Below are positions 55,989-64,000 of a DNA stretch of 64,000 nt, piece after piece. How positions within the stretch are numbered: position 1 is the stretch's first letter; each line of letters begins with the position of its first letter. This stretch comes from Marinibium conchae (GTDB taxonomy: Bacteria > Pseudomonadota > Gammaproteobacteria > Enterobacterales > Alteromonadaceae): NCBI RefSeq assembly GCF_015595035.1, contig NZ_JADNRN010000002.1, forward strand, positions 388,647-452,646, given 5' to 3'. The notes beneath the pieces were generated by a model, which was not told the DNA's origin, searched no databases, and worked only from the letters and a program-made list of their open reading frames with translations. The position numbers and the translations under genes are program-made.

Positions 55989-58877
55989 ATGCACACACCA
56001 TATACCTCAGGGAAAAGCCCTAGCACATACAAAAAAAGCAAGCACTTGCTAGCACTTGCTGTGTCATCAGCGCTATCAATCGGTCAACTTAGCGCAGCAC
56101 ACGCTGCCGCAACACAGGAAAGTGACGACGATGGCGTTATTGAAATTATTGAGGTAAAAGGTATTGCTGATTCTTTCAGAAATGCCATAGCTGAAAAGAA
56201 AAATGCAACGACGATTGTTGATGCATTGTCTTCAGCTGATCTAGGGACACTTCCTGACCTATCCGTTGCAGAAACGCTTGAGCGTATTACAGGGGTCACG
56301 GGCGACCGCTTCAAGGGTAACGCGAGTGAAATTTCAATTCGAGGCTTGGGTCCTTTCCTAGGCTTTTCAACGGTTAATGGAAGACCAATTTCTTCCGGTA
56401 GTGGTAACCGCTCAGTAGCTTTTAGCCAATTTCCTTCTGAATTAGTCAATGGGGTTGTTGTGTATAAAGCACAGCAAGCTGATCTACTTGAAGGCGGTGT
56501 TTCAGGCCTTATTGATTTGAAAACTATAAAGCCAGTAGACTATGGTAAAGAGCGTTTCCAAGCTGAGCTACGTGGTAACTATAACGATTATCACGCTAAG
56601 TTTGACGATGAAAATGGCTGGGGCTACCGGTCTTCAGTCTCCTATACCAATACCTATGAGCTAGACGAACTTGGCGAAATTGGAATTGCAATTGGTTATG
56701 CGGGGGTCGATTCATCAACGCCAGAGGAAAGTTATAATACGAGCTCAACACTCAGAAATTGTAATTCAAACTTCGCTCTTGATGGCGGCAGTAATTGTAG
56801 TTTCAGCGATGCGCGGGCCGCGGCTAATGGTGGCGCGGCAGAAGATGGCGCTTATTATTTTATTCCTAATTCCTTCTTTTATCGTCAAATGAAGTCAGAA
56901 GAAGATCGAGATGCTGCATTATTGGCTTTACAGTGGCGTCCAACAGCGGATCTTGACATTAATTTAGATGGCCAGTGGTCGAACCGCTTCTACTTCGAAG
57001 ACCGTCACGACTTACTATGGGATGATGGCCGTCGCAGAATTTCAAATTGGTCAATCAATGACGAAGGCGCCCTGCAAAGTTACACGGGTGAGTCTCGCAT
57101 TAGCTCTTACGGTGAATATCGTGTTCGAGAAGAAGAGTATCAAGGTCTTGGCCTCAATTTAGACTGGCAAGCAACTGATCGTTTGCACCTGAACTTCGAC
57201 AGTGCTTTTTCTGGGACAAACCGCTACCAAACACGCACCTGGGCAAGATTTAGAGGTCAGCGTAAGTTTTATGATTGGGAAAATTCCGATGGTCAACTGT
57301 TCCCAACCGTTACTAACGTATATTCCGATTTCAATGATCCAATTGGTTCAGCTGAAGACTGGACTGCAGACATACAAGACATGTCATATTTTAACGCTGA
57401 CAGTGAAATACGAAACTACCGATTTGAAATTGATGACCGTATTAGTTCTTATCGTTTAGATGCTGAATACGCCCTTGATAATAATCTCATTTACAATTTA
57501 CGTTCTGGTATTTCTATTAGCAATCATCGTCATCAGAATTATCAAGAAGAACGAGAGAGGTTAAGTACACCAAGTGCCGAGCGCCCTGAAGCGCTGCAAA
57601 CAGTGATTGATAATTGCCTTATCGACTTTCCGCAAGATGAATACGGAGATGACGGGAAGCCAGGTTTTAGTTCATGGGCTACATTCAATACTCAATGTGC
57701 CTACGATTCATTGATTGGTGATAACGACCTATCGGTTGATCCAAAAGCGCCTTCAACGGGCGATATTAACCTGACAGAAGAAATTGCATCCTTTTATTTG
57801 ATGGCTGATTTTTCCTCTGAGATTGGTGATGTAACTGTTGATGGTAACTTCGGTATTCGTCATGTTGAAACCGATATTACCTCAGTGGGTATTAGAACTG
57901 CATTTAATGTCGAAACAGACGGTGCAGGCTTTATTAGCATTGTTACCGACCCTGATGTGATTGATTTCAATACCTTGGAGAACTCGTACAGTAATAATCT
58001 ACTTAGCTTAAATATTGCCTTAGGTTTAACTGATGAATCCCAACTACGTTTTGCCATATATGAGGGACTGTCTCGACCAGACATGTGGTACTACGGCGCA
58101 GCAAGAAGCGTCTCGGCTGTTGATGTTGATGATGAATTCACAACAGTTGAAGAGGCCTTGTCGGGCAATGTTACGGCCTTGGGTAATCCTTTCCTAGAGG
58201 CACTCGAATCAGATAACTACGATGTTAGCTATAGCTACTTCCTAAATGAAGATACGATGTTCTCTGCAGCCTTATACTACAAGCAATTTAACGCTAGTTT
58301 TGAGGTGGATAGCGGCGTTGAGCAAGTGATTGTTGATGGCCAGAGCTATGACGTATTAGTGAACGGTCGCGTGAGCATTGTTGATAACGAATCTGAAATT
58401 AACGGCTATGAACTTACTGCAGTACATCAATTTGCTTTCTTAGAGGGGCTGGGTATTTCATTAAACTACAATTTTGCAAACTCGGACTTTGAAACTCCAG
58501 AAGCAGGTGGCAATATTTCCGATGAGGTTTTAGAGCAAATTGAGCCAGCAAACATTAATGGCTTGAGTAAGCATAACTTTAGTAGCCAAGTGTATTGGGA
58601 AAACAGCGATATTTCGGCTCGCATAAGCTACAAGTACCGCTCAGAATATTTGAAGCCCTTTGGTCCAAACTTAGCCCAAACGAATCGTATTGTTGATGAC
58701 ACCGAAAGAGTCGACTTTGACTTTCAATACAAAATTACTAAGAACTTACGTGCGAAGTTCCAAGTTCTTAACGTAACTAATGAACCTTATGTCGAGCAAA
58801 GGGTTGCGGCTGAAGCCTACAATCGAATTGAATATTCCGGCCGTCGATTCTTCGTAGGATTTAAATACAAGTTATAG
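55989..58877 (+). CDS. TonB-dependent outer-membrane receptor of the uronate locus
   Basis: The 962-residue protein has a signal peptide (to A-H-A-A near residue 41). A TonB-box-like I-E-I-I-E-V-K-G follows near 52, then a plug with S-V-A-E-T-L-E-R-I-T-G-V and I-R-G-L-G-P-F near 105. A beta-barrel runs to the C-terminal aromatic segment F-V-G-F-K-Y-K-L. It is of the TIGR01782 type. Lying between kduI and the uxu genes, it is the likely importer of the oligosaccharides that the lyase makes, driven by TonB and the proton gradient. It ends in Leu, not the usual Phe, though the last strand has aromatic residues. No SusD-like partner is present, as is normal outside Bacteroidetes. Confidence 0.93.
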   Translation: MHTPYTSGKSPSTYKKSKHLLALAVSSALSIGQLSAAHAAATQESDDDGVIEIIEVKGIADSFRNAIAEKKNATTIVDALSSADLGTLPDLSVAETLERITGVTGDRFKGNASEISIRGLGPFLGFSTVNGRPISSGSGNRSVAFSQFPSELVNGVVVYKAQQADLLEGGVSGLIDLKTIKPVDYGKERFQAELRGNYNDYHAKFDDENGWGYRSSVSYTNTYELDELGEIGIAIGYAGVDSSTPEESYNTSSTLRNCNSNFALDGGSNCSFSDARAAANGGAAEDGAYYFIPNSFFYRQMKSEEDRDAALLALQWRPTADLDINLDGQWSNRFYFEDRHDLLWDDGRRRISNWSINDEGALQSYTGESRISSYGEYRVREEEYQGLGLNLDWQATDRLHLNFDSAFSGTNRYQTRTWARFRGQRKFYDWENSDGQLFPTVTNVYSDFNDPIGSAEDWTADIQDMSYFNADSEIRNYRFEIDDRISSYRLDAEYALDNNLIYNLRSGISISNHRHQNYQEERERLSTPSAERPEALQTVIDNCLIDFPQDEYGDDGKPGFSSWATFNTQCAYDSLIGDNDLSVDPKAPSTGDINLTEEIASFYLMADFSSEIGDVTVDGNFGIRHVETDITSVGIRTAFNVETDGAGFISIVTDPDVIDFNTLENSYSNNLLSLNIALGLTDESQLRFAIYEGLSRPDMWYYGAARSVSAVDVDDEFTTVEEALSGNVTALGNPFLEALESDNYDVSYSYFLNEDTMFSAALYYKQFNASFEVDSGVEQVIVDGQSYDVLVNGRVSIVDNESEINGYELTAVHQFAFLEGLGISLNYNFANSDFETPEAGGNISDEVLEQIEPANINGLSKHNFSSQVYWENSDISARISYKYRSEYLKPFGPNLAQTNRIVDDTERVDFDFQYKITKNLRAKFQVLNVTNEPYVEQRVAAEAYNRIEYSGRRFFVGFKYKL

Positions 58878-58895
58878 CAGTTTGTGTTGTGTGAC

Positions 58896-58930
58896 GGCGA
58901 TGGTCTTCTTTCCCCAAAGGAGCTATCGCC
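58896..58930 (+). other. Hairpin between the TonB receptor and uxuA
   Basis: GGCGAT (58896-58901) pairs with ATCGCC (58925-58930), and the inner parts CTTCTTT and AAAGGAG also pair with one wobble around a CCCC loop. No T-run follows, only ACTTTATT. It may slow transcription or guard the 3' end of the receptor message, letting receptor and catabolic genes be expressed at different levels. Confidence 0.5.
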
Positions 58931-58948
58931 ACTTTATTAGGAAGCTAG

Positions 58949-58959
58949 TGTTATTACCA
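58949..58959. promoter_or_regulatory. Weak operator-like match before uxuA
   Basis: TGTTATTACCA matches 9 of 11 positions of the TGGCATTACCA form of the locus operator and lies 26 bases before the uxuA ATG. It could be a secondary site or chance. Confidence 0.25.
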
Positions 58960-58985
58960 TGAAACAGTAGCTAAGAGGTATTAAG

Positions 58986-60173
58986 ATGATTGAAACTTGG
59001 CGATGGTTCGGACCGAACGATTCAATTAGTTTACAAAAGATCCGCCAGGCTGGTGCGACGGGCATCGTCAGCTCCTTACACGAAGTGGCGACTGGCGATT
59101 TGTGGACGGTACAGCAAATCCAAGAGCGCAAGGATGTCATTGAAGCTGCGGGTTTAAGCTGGGATGTTATTGAGAGTATTCCGGTTCACAACGATATCAA
59201 AACGCGAACCGGCAATTACCTAAAATATATTGAGAACTACAAACAATCAATTATTAATGCTTCTAAATGCGGTGTATATACAATCTGTTATAACTTCATG
59301 CCAGTGGTGGACTGGACCCGAACCAATTTAATGTACAAACTGCCAAACAACAGTCACGCCCTGCGTTTCGAAATGACAGACTTTGCCGCTTATGATGTAT
59401 ATGTACTAAAACGCGATGGCGCAGAGGCCTCATACGAGCCCAATGTTGTTAGTAAAGCGAAGAAACGTTTTGATGCCATGAGCGATTTCGAGCGGGAAGA
59501 GTTAGAAAGGAATATCATTGCTGGTTTACCTGGTGGAGAAGGGTCTTATACCCGAGACGAAATTCGCACTACAATACAGCAGTTTATCGACTTGGGTACA
59601 GATGGGTTTCGAGAGCACCTCTTTGCTTTTCTCAGAGAAATCATTCCTGTTGCTGAGTCGGTAGGTGCGAAAATGTGCATCCACCCAGATGATCCTCCCT
59701 TCTCTTTGTTCGGTCTGCCCAGAGTGGTATCAACAGCATCTGATGCAAATGCCTTGCTTGAGGCATGCCCCAGCCCTGCTAACGGTCTCACAATGTGCGC
59801 GGGCTCATATGGAGCTCGTGGCGACAATAACTTGGTTGAGATGGTGCGTCAATTTGGGCCAAGTATCTATTTTGTGCACTTACGTAACGTGATCCGCGAA
59901 GATGACGGCTCATTTTATGAGTCAGACCACCTCGATGGTGACAACGACATGGTTGGCTTAGTTGAGGCCTTATTGAGCGAAGAAAAACGTCGTAAAGATG
60001 AAAATTCAGAAAACTACCTCAAGATCCCAATGCGACCTGATCATGGTCATTTAATGGATGATGAGCTTAATCAGGAAGGTGTAAAACCGGGCTACAGTTA
60101 CGTCGGTCGACTGAAAGGTTTGGCTGAATTGCGCGGCGTTATTCATACTGTTGATAGCATAATAAATCGCTAA
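58986..60173 (+). CDS. uxuA: Mannonate dehydratase
   Basis: UxuA dehydrates D-mannonate to 2-keto-3-deoxygluconate (KDG). The 395-residue protein opens I-E-T-W-R-W-F-G-P-N-D, as in the family. It has A-G-A-T-G-I-V-S-S-L-H near residue 20, C-x-N-F-M-P-V-V-D-W near 100, and the metal-binding I-H-P-D-D-P-P near 228 together with C-A-G-S-Y-G near 262. The later H-L-R-N and R-P-D-H-G-H segments provide further Mn2+ ligands. It is cytoplasmic. It heads the uxuA-uxaC-uxuB group; the AAGAGGTATTAAG site before it is fair. Confidence 0.96.
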   Translation: MIETWRWFGPNDSISLQKIRQAGATGIVSSLHEVATGDLWTVQQIQERKDVIEAAGLSWDVIESIPVHNDIKTRTGNYLKYIENYKQSIINASKCGVYTICYNFMPVVDWTRTNLMYKLPNNSHALRFEMTDFAAYDVYVLKRDGAEASYEPNVVSKAKKRFDAMSDFEREELERNIIAGLPGGEGSYTRDEIRTTIQQFIDLGTDGFREHLFAFLREIIPVAESVGAKMCIHPDDPPFSLFGLPRVVSTASDANALLEACPSPANGLTMCAGSYGARGDNNLVEMVRQFGPSIYFVHLRNVIREDDGSFYESDHLDGDNDMVGLVEALLSEEKRRKDENSENYLKIPMRPDHGHLMDDELNQEGVKPGYSYVGRLKGLAELRGVIHTVDSIINR

Positions 60174-60189
60174 ATATGAGGAATATCTA

Positions 60190-61602
60190 GTGTCTACACC
60201 TTTAAATTTGCACCCTGAGCGACTCTTTTCAGCCGACCCAACTATCCGAAAAATCGCAGTCGAACTTTATAATGAAGTTAAAGATTTACCGATTATTAGC
60301 CCGCATGGGCACACAGACCCCTCTTGGTTTGCCAATAATCTTGCTTTTTCTAATCCCGCCGAACTATTGATCCAACCGGATCATTATGTGTTTCGTATGC
60401 TCTATTCACAGGGCATAAGTTTAGATTCTCTAGGTATTGGAAATAGTGAAGAAGCTCGACATGCCAAACCTGAAGAAATCTGGAAAATATTTGCTGATCA
60501 CTACTATTTATTTCGCGGCACTCCCTCGCGGATGTGGATGGATTACGTATTTTCGGAAGTGTTTGGTTTTGATGTCGCCCTCGACTCCTCAACCGCAGAA
60601 CACTATTATCAAACAATAGACAGTAAACTTAAATTAGATAATTTCAAACCCAGAGCGTTGTTTGAGCGCTTTAATATTGAGGTAATAGCGACAACAGAAA
60701 ATCCCTTAGACAAGCTAAAGCATCACAAAGCCATAATGGAATCAGATTGGGACGGAAAAGTGCTCACTGCTTTTCGCCCTGACAATGTGCTTGACCCAGA
60801 GTTTCCAGATTTTTCTGGCCAAGTTACTCAGTTAACTCATGCCTCGGGTGAAAACGCCACTGAATACAAAGGATATTTAAAGGCTCTAGCCAATCGTCGA
60901 GAGTTTTTTAAGGCCCATGGCGCGACCTCAAGTGATCATGGGCATCTCACGCCTTTCACGGCTGATTTATCGGAGCAGCAGGCGGCAAAATTATTCGATA
61001 AGGCACTTCTAAGCCGCATAAGCCCAGAGGAGTCGGAATTATTCCGAGGGCATATGCTGACTAAAATGGCCGATATGAGTATCGATGATGGTTTGGTCAT
61101 GCAAATTCACCCGGGCTGTTATCGCAATCATAATGACTTTGTATTCGAACACTATGGCCGTGACAAAGGCGCAGATTTACCAATGCCTACAGAATACATC
61201 AAGAATCTCAAGGCGCTGATGGATAAGCACGGCAATAATCCCAAGCTTCAGATCATATTGTTTACGCTTGATGAAACTACCTATAGTCGCGAGTTAGCGC
61301 CTTTAGCTGGGCATTATCCGAGTCTTAAACTAGGGCCTGCTTGGTGGTTTCATGACAGCCCTGAAGGTATGAAGAGATTTCGTCAGCAAACTATGGAAAG
61401 CGCTGGATTCTATAATACGGTTGGTTTTAATGATGATACCCGAGCCTTCATGTCTATTCCTGCTCGACACGATCTTGCTCGTCGTATCGACTGTGGGTTC
61501 CTCGCCGAGCTTGTCGCTGATCACCGCCTGACCTTAGTTGAGGCGCATGAGTTAGCACATGACTTAAGTTATCATTTGGCGAAAAAGGCCTACAAACTAT
61601 GA
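60190..61602 (+). CDS. uxaC: Glucuronate/uronate isomerase
   Basis: UxaC converts D-glucuronate to D-fructuronate (and galacturonate to tagaturonate). The 470-residue protein has the metal-binding S-P-H-G-H-T-D-P near residues 37-44 (H39 and H41), the S-x-M-W-M-D segment near 116 and T-T-E-N-P-L-D near 174. An H-P-G-C-Y-R-N segment near 310 and W-W-F-H-D-S near 385 follow. With uxuB and uxuA next to it the glucuronate branch is favoured. The start is GTG after GAGGAAT, 16 bases after uxuA, and its stop overlaps uxuB by four bases (ATGA). Confidence 0.96.
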   Translation: MSTPLNLHPERLFSADPTIRKIAVELYNEVKDLPIISPHGHTDPSWFANNLAFSNPAELLIQPDHYVFRMLYSQGISLDSLGIGNSEEARHAKPEEIWKIFADHYYLFRGTPSRMWMDYVFSEVFGFDVALDSSTAEHYYQTIDSKLKLDNFKPRALFERFNIEVIATTENPLDKLKHHKAIMESDWDGKVLTAFRPDNVLDPEFPDFSGQVTQLTHASGENATEYKGYLKALANRREFFKAHGATSSDHGHLTPFTADLSEQQAAKLFDKALLSRISPEESELFRGHMLTKMADMSIDDGLVMQIHPGCYRNHNDFVFEHYGRDKGADLPMPTEYIKNLKALMDKHGNNPKLQIILFTLDETTYSRELAPLAGHYPSLKLGPAWWFHDSPEGMKRFRQQTMESAGFYNTVGFNDDTRAFMSIPARHDLARRIDCGFLAELVADHRLTLVEAHELAHDLSYHLAKKAYKL

Positions 61603-63089
61603 GCCGGTTAAATGCCACTATGCTGAGCAACTTACCTGAGGAGATCGACGGTCCAAAATATGCTCCCGCGGAGCATGGCGTAGGTATTTTGCATATCGGC
61701 ATAGGAGCTTTCCATCGAGGGCATCAAGCCGTCTTTACCGACGACGCGATTGCGCGGGCTGGCGGAGATTGGCGTATTACAGGTGTGAGCCTTCGTAGTC
61801 CGACGGTTGCTAATCAGCTCAATCCTCAAAATGGCTTGTATACCGTTACGGAGAAAAGTGGTGGGAAGTCGACATCACGAGTAATTGCTTCGGTTGCTAA
61901 GGTCATATCAGCTCGTCAAAATCAATCCGAATTATTAACGAGTTTAGCGAGTCCCAGCATCAAAATAATAACCCTGACAGTGACTGAAAAAGGCTATTAT
62001 TTTGATCAAGCTACAGGCACTTTGATGTGGGAAGCAGAGGATGTGCAACACGATGTTCTCTATCCAAATCAGCCTGTAACAATGCCTGGTTATCTTGTAT
62101 TGGCTTGCCAGCTCAGAATGAAAAGTGAATACTCACACACTTCTAAACTTACTGTAATTAGTTGCGATAACTTATCTGAAAATGGCAGAATTACGGAAAA
62201 AGTCGTTATTGCACTCGCAACTAAGATATCAATTGAACTAGTTGAATGGATATCAGCGAATGTGACTTTTTGTTCAAGTATGGTTGATCGTATTGTACCG
62301 AAAGTTACCCAGACTGATATCGAAAATCATATAGCGAGTGCGGGTTATGAAGATCGCGGCTTAATCATTACAGAGCCATTTAAGCAATGGGTTATAGAAG
62401 ACAATTTTTGTACTGAGCGTCCTGATTGGGAGTCAGTAGGGGTATTGTTCGTTGATAAGGTTGCCGATTATGAAAAACTCAAGATCCGTACTCTCAATGG
62501 CTCACATTCTGCGCTAGCTTATATGGGTGTGCTTCTTGGTTATCGATATATACACGAAGCTATAGGCAGTGATTTACTGTCCAATATCGTTCATCAGATG
62601 ATGAAGGACGAAAGCGGCCCAACAATTCCAAAATTTGAGGGCTTTAATCTAGCGGCTTATCAGCAAGAAATTATTGCGCGTTTTTCAAATTCAGATATCG
62701 CCTATGAAACTCAACAAGTAGCTTCAGATGGCTCGCAGAAGCTTCAACAGCGAATACTAGCGCCTCTAAACGAGTTGTACACACAAGGAAATAGCAAGCC
62801 GAATAGCGTGCTGCTTGCAACCTTAGTATCGTGGCTACGTTACATCAAAAAGGCAAATGAGCCTGAAGGCTTTTATGACGTAGTAGACCCGCTGGCTACA
62901 GAATTAACATCAATAGTTGATAAATATTGGGAAAGCCCAAGTGAGTTAATTTTGGCTATCTATGAGAGTACCAGCTTAATACCTCGACAATTAAAGCTGA
63001 ACAAGCAGTTCAATGATGATTTTCATTGTGCTCTACACGCGATAGATGAGCACGGTGTAGAGACTTATCTGAAACAACTTACTTATTAA
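61599..63089 (+). CDS. uxuB: Fructuronate reductase (mannitol dehydrogenase family)
   Basis: UxuB reduces D-fructuronate to D-mannonate with NADH. The 496-residue protein has the nucleotide-binding I-L-H-I-G-I-G-A-F-H-R-G-H-Q near residues 31-44. The long-chain polyol dehydrogenase active-site stretch K-I-R-T-L-N-G-S-H-S lies near 295. The neighbours uxaC (product fructuronate) and uxuA (substrate mannonate) make fructuronate reductase the best choice among family members such as tagaturonate reductase or mannitol dehydrogenase. It overlaps uxaC by four bases and, at its end, the convergent regulator gene by 11 bases. Confidence 0.92.
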   Translation: MSRLNATMLSNLPEEIDGPKYAPAEHGVGILHIGIGAFHRGHQAVFTDDAIARAGGDWRITGVSLRSPTVANQLNPQNGLYTVTEKSGGKSTSRVIASVAKVISARQNQSELLTSLASPSIKIITLTVTEKGYYFDQATGTLMWEAEDVQHDVLYPNQPVTMPGYLVLACQLRMKSEYSHTSKLTVISCDNLSENGRITEKVVIALATKISIELVEWISANVTFCSSMVDRIVPKVTQTDIENHIASAGYEDRGLIITEPFKQWVIEDNFCTERPDWESVGVLFVDKVADYEKLKIRTLNGSHSALAYMGVLLGYRYIHEAIGSDLLSNIVHQMMKDESGPTIPKFEGFNLAAYQQEIIARFSNSDIAYETQQVASDGSQKLQQRILAPLNELYTQGNSKPNSVLLATLVSWLRYIKKANEPEGFYDVVDPLATELTSIVDKYWESPSELILAIYESTSLIPRQLKLNKQFNDDFHCALHAIDEHGVETYLKQLTY

Positions 63090-63792
63090 AATGTGCGGCT
63101 GCGTTGGCAGTAGCGTTTTCAATATGTAATTTCATTGCTGTTCGAGCTTTCTCGGGATTGCGTTGTTCTAGTGCCTGCAGTATCTTCCTATGCTCATCGA
63201 TTGAGGGATGTACGCCTTCATCTCGTATGCGCTCTAGAAATGCAGTGCTTAAGGTAGATTCATTACGCAGATCCCAAAGCCAATCTACTACCGATGATAT
63301 GGCACTGTTTTGACATGCTTCGGCTATGATCGAATGGAATTTTTGGTCGGCTTTTTCAGAGGCATCGGCTTGCTTTTGCTCTTCTTCCATTTCATTAACA
63401 ACCTGACGCAGCTCTTCAATTTGCTCGTCAGTAATGCGAGCAGCAGCAAGTGCACATGCTTCGGCCTCAAGTATATAGCGTATTTCTAAAATTTCGAAAG
63501 GCCCAACACCACTATCATTTAGCTCAGGTTGAATTTTCGCTTTTGTATCGGTTACATATATTCCAGAGCCAGTTCGTATTTCGATAACACCTGACAACTC
63601 TAGTGCGATCATGGCCTCACGAATAGTCGGGCGGCTGACGCCAAGCTTTTCGGCAAGCTCTCTTTCCGATGGAAATCTCTCGCCGGGCTTTATTGCATCA
63701 CTGTCAATAAGCTTCTTCAGTTGTTCGGCCACTTTCATGTAAAGCCGATCACTCTTCACTATTTGTAATTTTAGGCTGTCCATAACATCCAA
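63079..63792 (-). CDS. uxuR: GntR-family (FCD) regulator, UxuR/ExuR type
   Basis: The 237-residue protein has a GntR winged helix (P-S-E-R-E-L-A-E-K-L-G-V-S-R-P-T-I-R-E-A near residues 43-62, G-S-G-I-Y-V near 80). An FCD sensing domain of about 150 helical residues follows, with the E-A-x-A-C-A-L-A-A-A-R and F-H-S-I-I-A-E-A segments. FCD-GntR proteins bind small acids such as fructuronate or KDG and repress catabolic genes until these appear. It ends tail to tail with uxuB. The frame opens with M-D-V-M-D-S; either Met could be used. It is the natural candidate for binding the TGGTAAKGCCA elements, but that is inference. Confidence 0.9.
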   Translation of the reverse strand: MDVMDSLKLQIVKSDRLYMKVAEQLKKLIDSDAIKPGERFPSERELAEKLGVSRPTIREAMIALELSGVIEIRTGSGIYVTDTKAKIQPELNDSGVGPFEILEIRYILEAEACALAAARITDEQIEELRQVVNEMEEEQKQADASEKADQKFHSIIAEACQNSAISSVVDWLWDLRNESTLSTAFLERIRDEGVHPSIDEHRKILQALEQRNPEKARTAMKLHIENATANAAAHFNK

Positions 63793-64000
63793 TTTTGTGT
63801 TGTAGGCTAATACTGCGAAACAAACTTAATTCTAAAAAGCTGCGTAGCGCTGTCGAGACGTTACTAAATCGAACGACGCTCTTAATCATAACGAAACTCT
63901 TATAAACAAAGAACATTTTTTACAAAGAATCTCGCTTAAAGACAAACATTAGCAGTTTTTTATATTATTTTTGTAAATAATAGGTTAATGTTGGTTAGGT
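63793..64000. other. AT-rich region upstream of uxuR
   Basis: The last 208 bases hold no supported gene. They are very AT-rich and likely hold the uxuR promoter. I see no clear copy of the locus operator here; the GGTTAATGTTGG near 63982 is only a partial resemblance, and the region is cut by the window edge. Confidence 0.4.

Overview
The window reads as chromosomal DNA from a marine-type gammaproteobacterium, most likely an Alteromonadales relative. The evidence is moderate G+C, the gammaproteobacterial block lptM-lysA-dapF-DUF484-xerC-yigB, housekeeping genes such as rraA, ubiX, mpl, fbp and ppa, large TIGR01782-type TonB-dependent receptors, and a hybrid sensor kinase with a periplasmic propeller. 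Several genes appear to start at TTG (recQ, rarD, xerC, lysA, ubiX) or GTG. I see no rRNA, tRNA, CRISPR array, insertion sequence or prophage.

Layout. 1-5.3 kb: the truncated start of a 7TMR-DISM sensory protein, selO, a cytochrome c lipoprotein, a glutathione S-transferase and recQ. 5.5-6.2 kb: a Phd/VapC-type toxin-antitoxin pair. 6.2-20.3 kb: rarD-like permease, an ABC-F ATPase, an unknown anchored protein, speE-speD, a YcaQ-like DNA glycosylase, a TIGR02647 small protein, an RND efflux pair and uvrD. 20.5-28.7 kb: an orphan hybrid histidine kinase convergent with a TonB-dependent receptor, then cysE; this block separates uvrD from yigB, which are commonly neighbours. 28.9-39.1 kb: conserved housekeeping genes. 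39.3-45.5 kb: DUF3299 protein, a chemotaxis receptor, YccF and a DUF1800/DUF1501 secreted pair.

45.5-63.8 kb is the most interesting part, a uronic-acid polysaccharide utilization locus. A leftward operon (GH105 lipoprotein, KduD, alginate-lyase-superfamily lyase, GH2 enzyme, beta-helix protein) diverges from a rightward group (DUF4861 lipoprotein, KduI, TonB-dependent receptor, UxuA, UxaC, UxuB), and a GntR/FCD regulator of UxuR type closes it. Reading it as one pathway: oligomers enter by the receptor, the lyase and GH105 release unsaturated uronate, and KduI and KduD turn that into 2-keto-3-deoxygluconate (KDG). Saturated glucuronate reaches the same KDG through UxaC, UxuB and UxuA. No sulfatase, inner-membrane uronate transporter, KDG kinase or KDPG aldolase lies in the window. 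The substrate is therefore probably a non-sulfated glucuronate-rich polysaccharide, such as a glucuronan-like polymer, but this is inference.

A short operator-like element, TGGTAAKGCCA, occurs in the divergent promoter of this locus, at the -35 of its TonB receptor, and at the -35 of the second TonB receptor 28 kb away. It suggests one regulon linking both receptors, with the GntR protein at the right end as the first candidate regulator.
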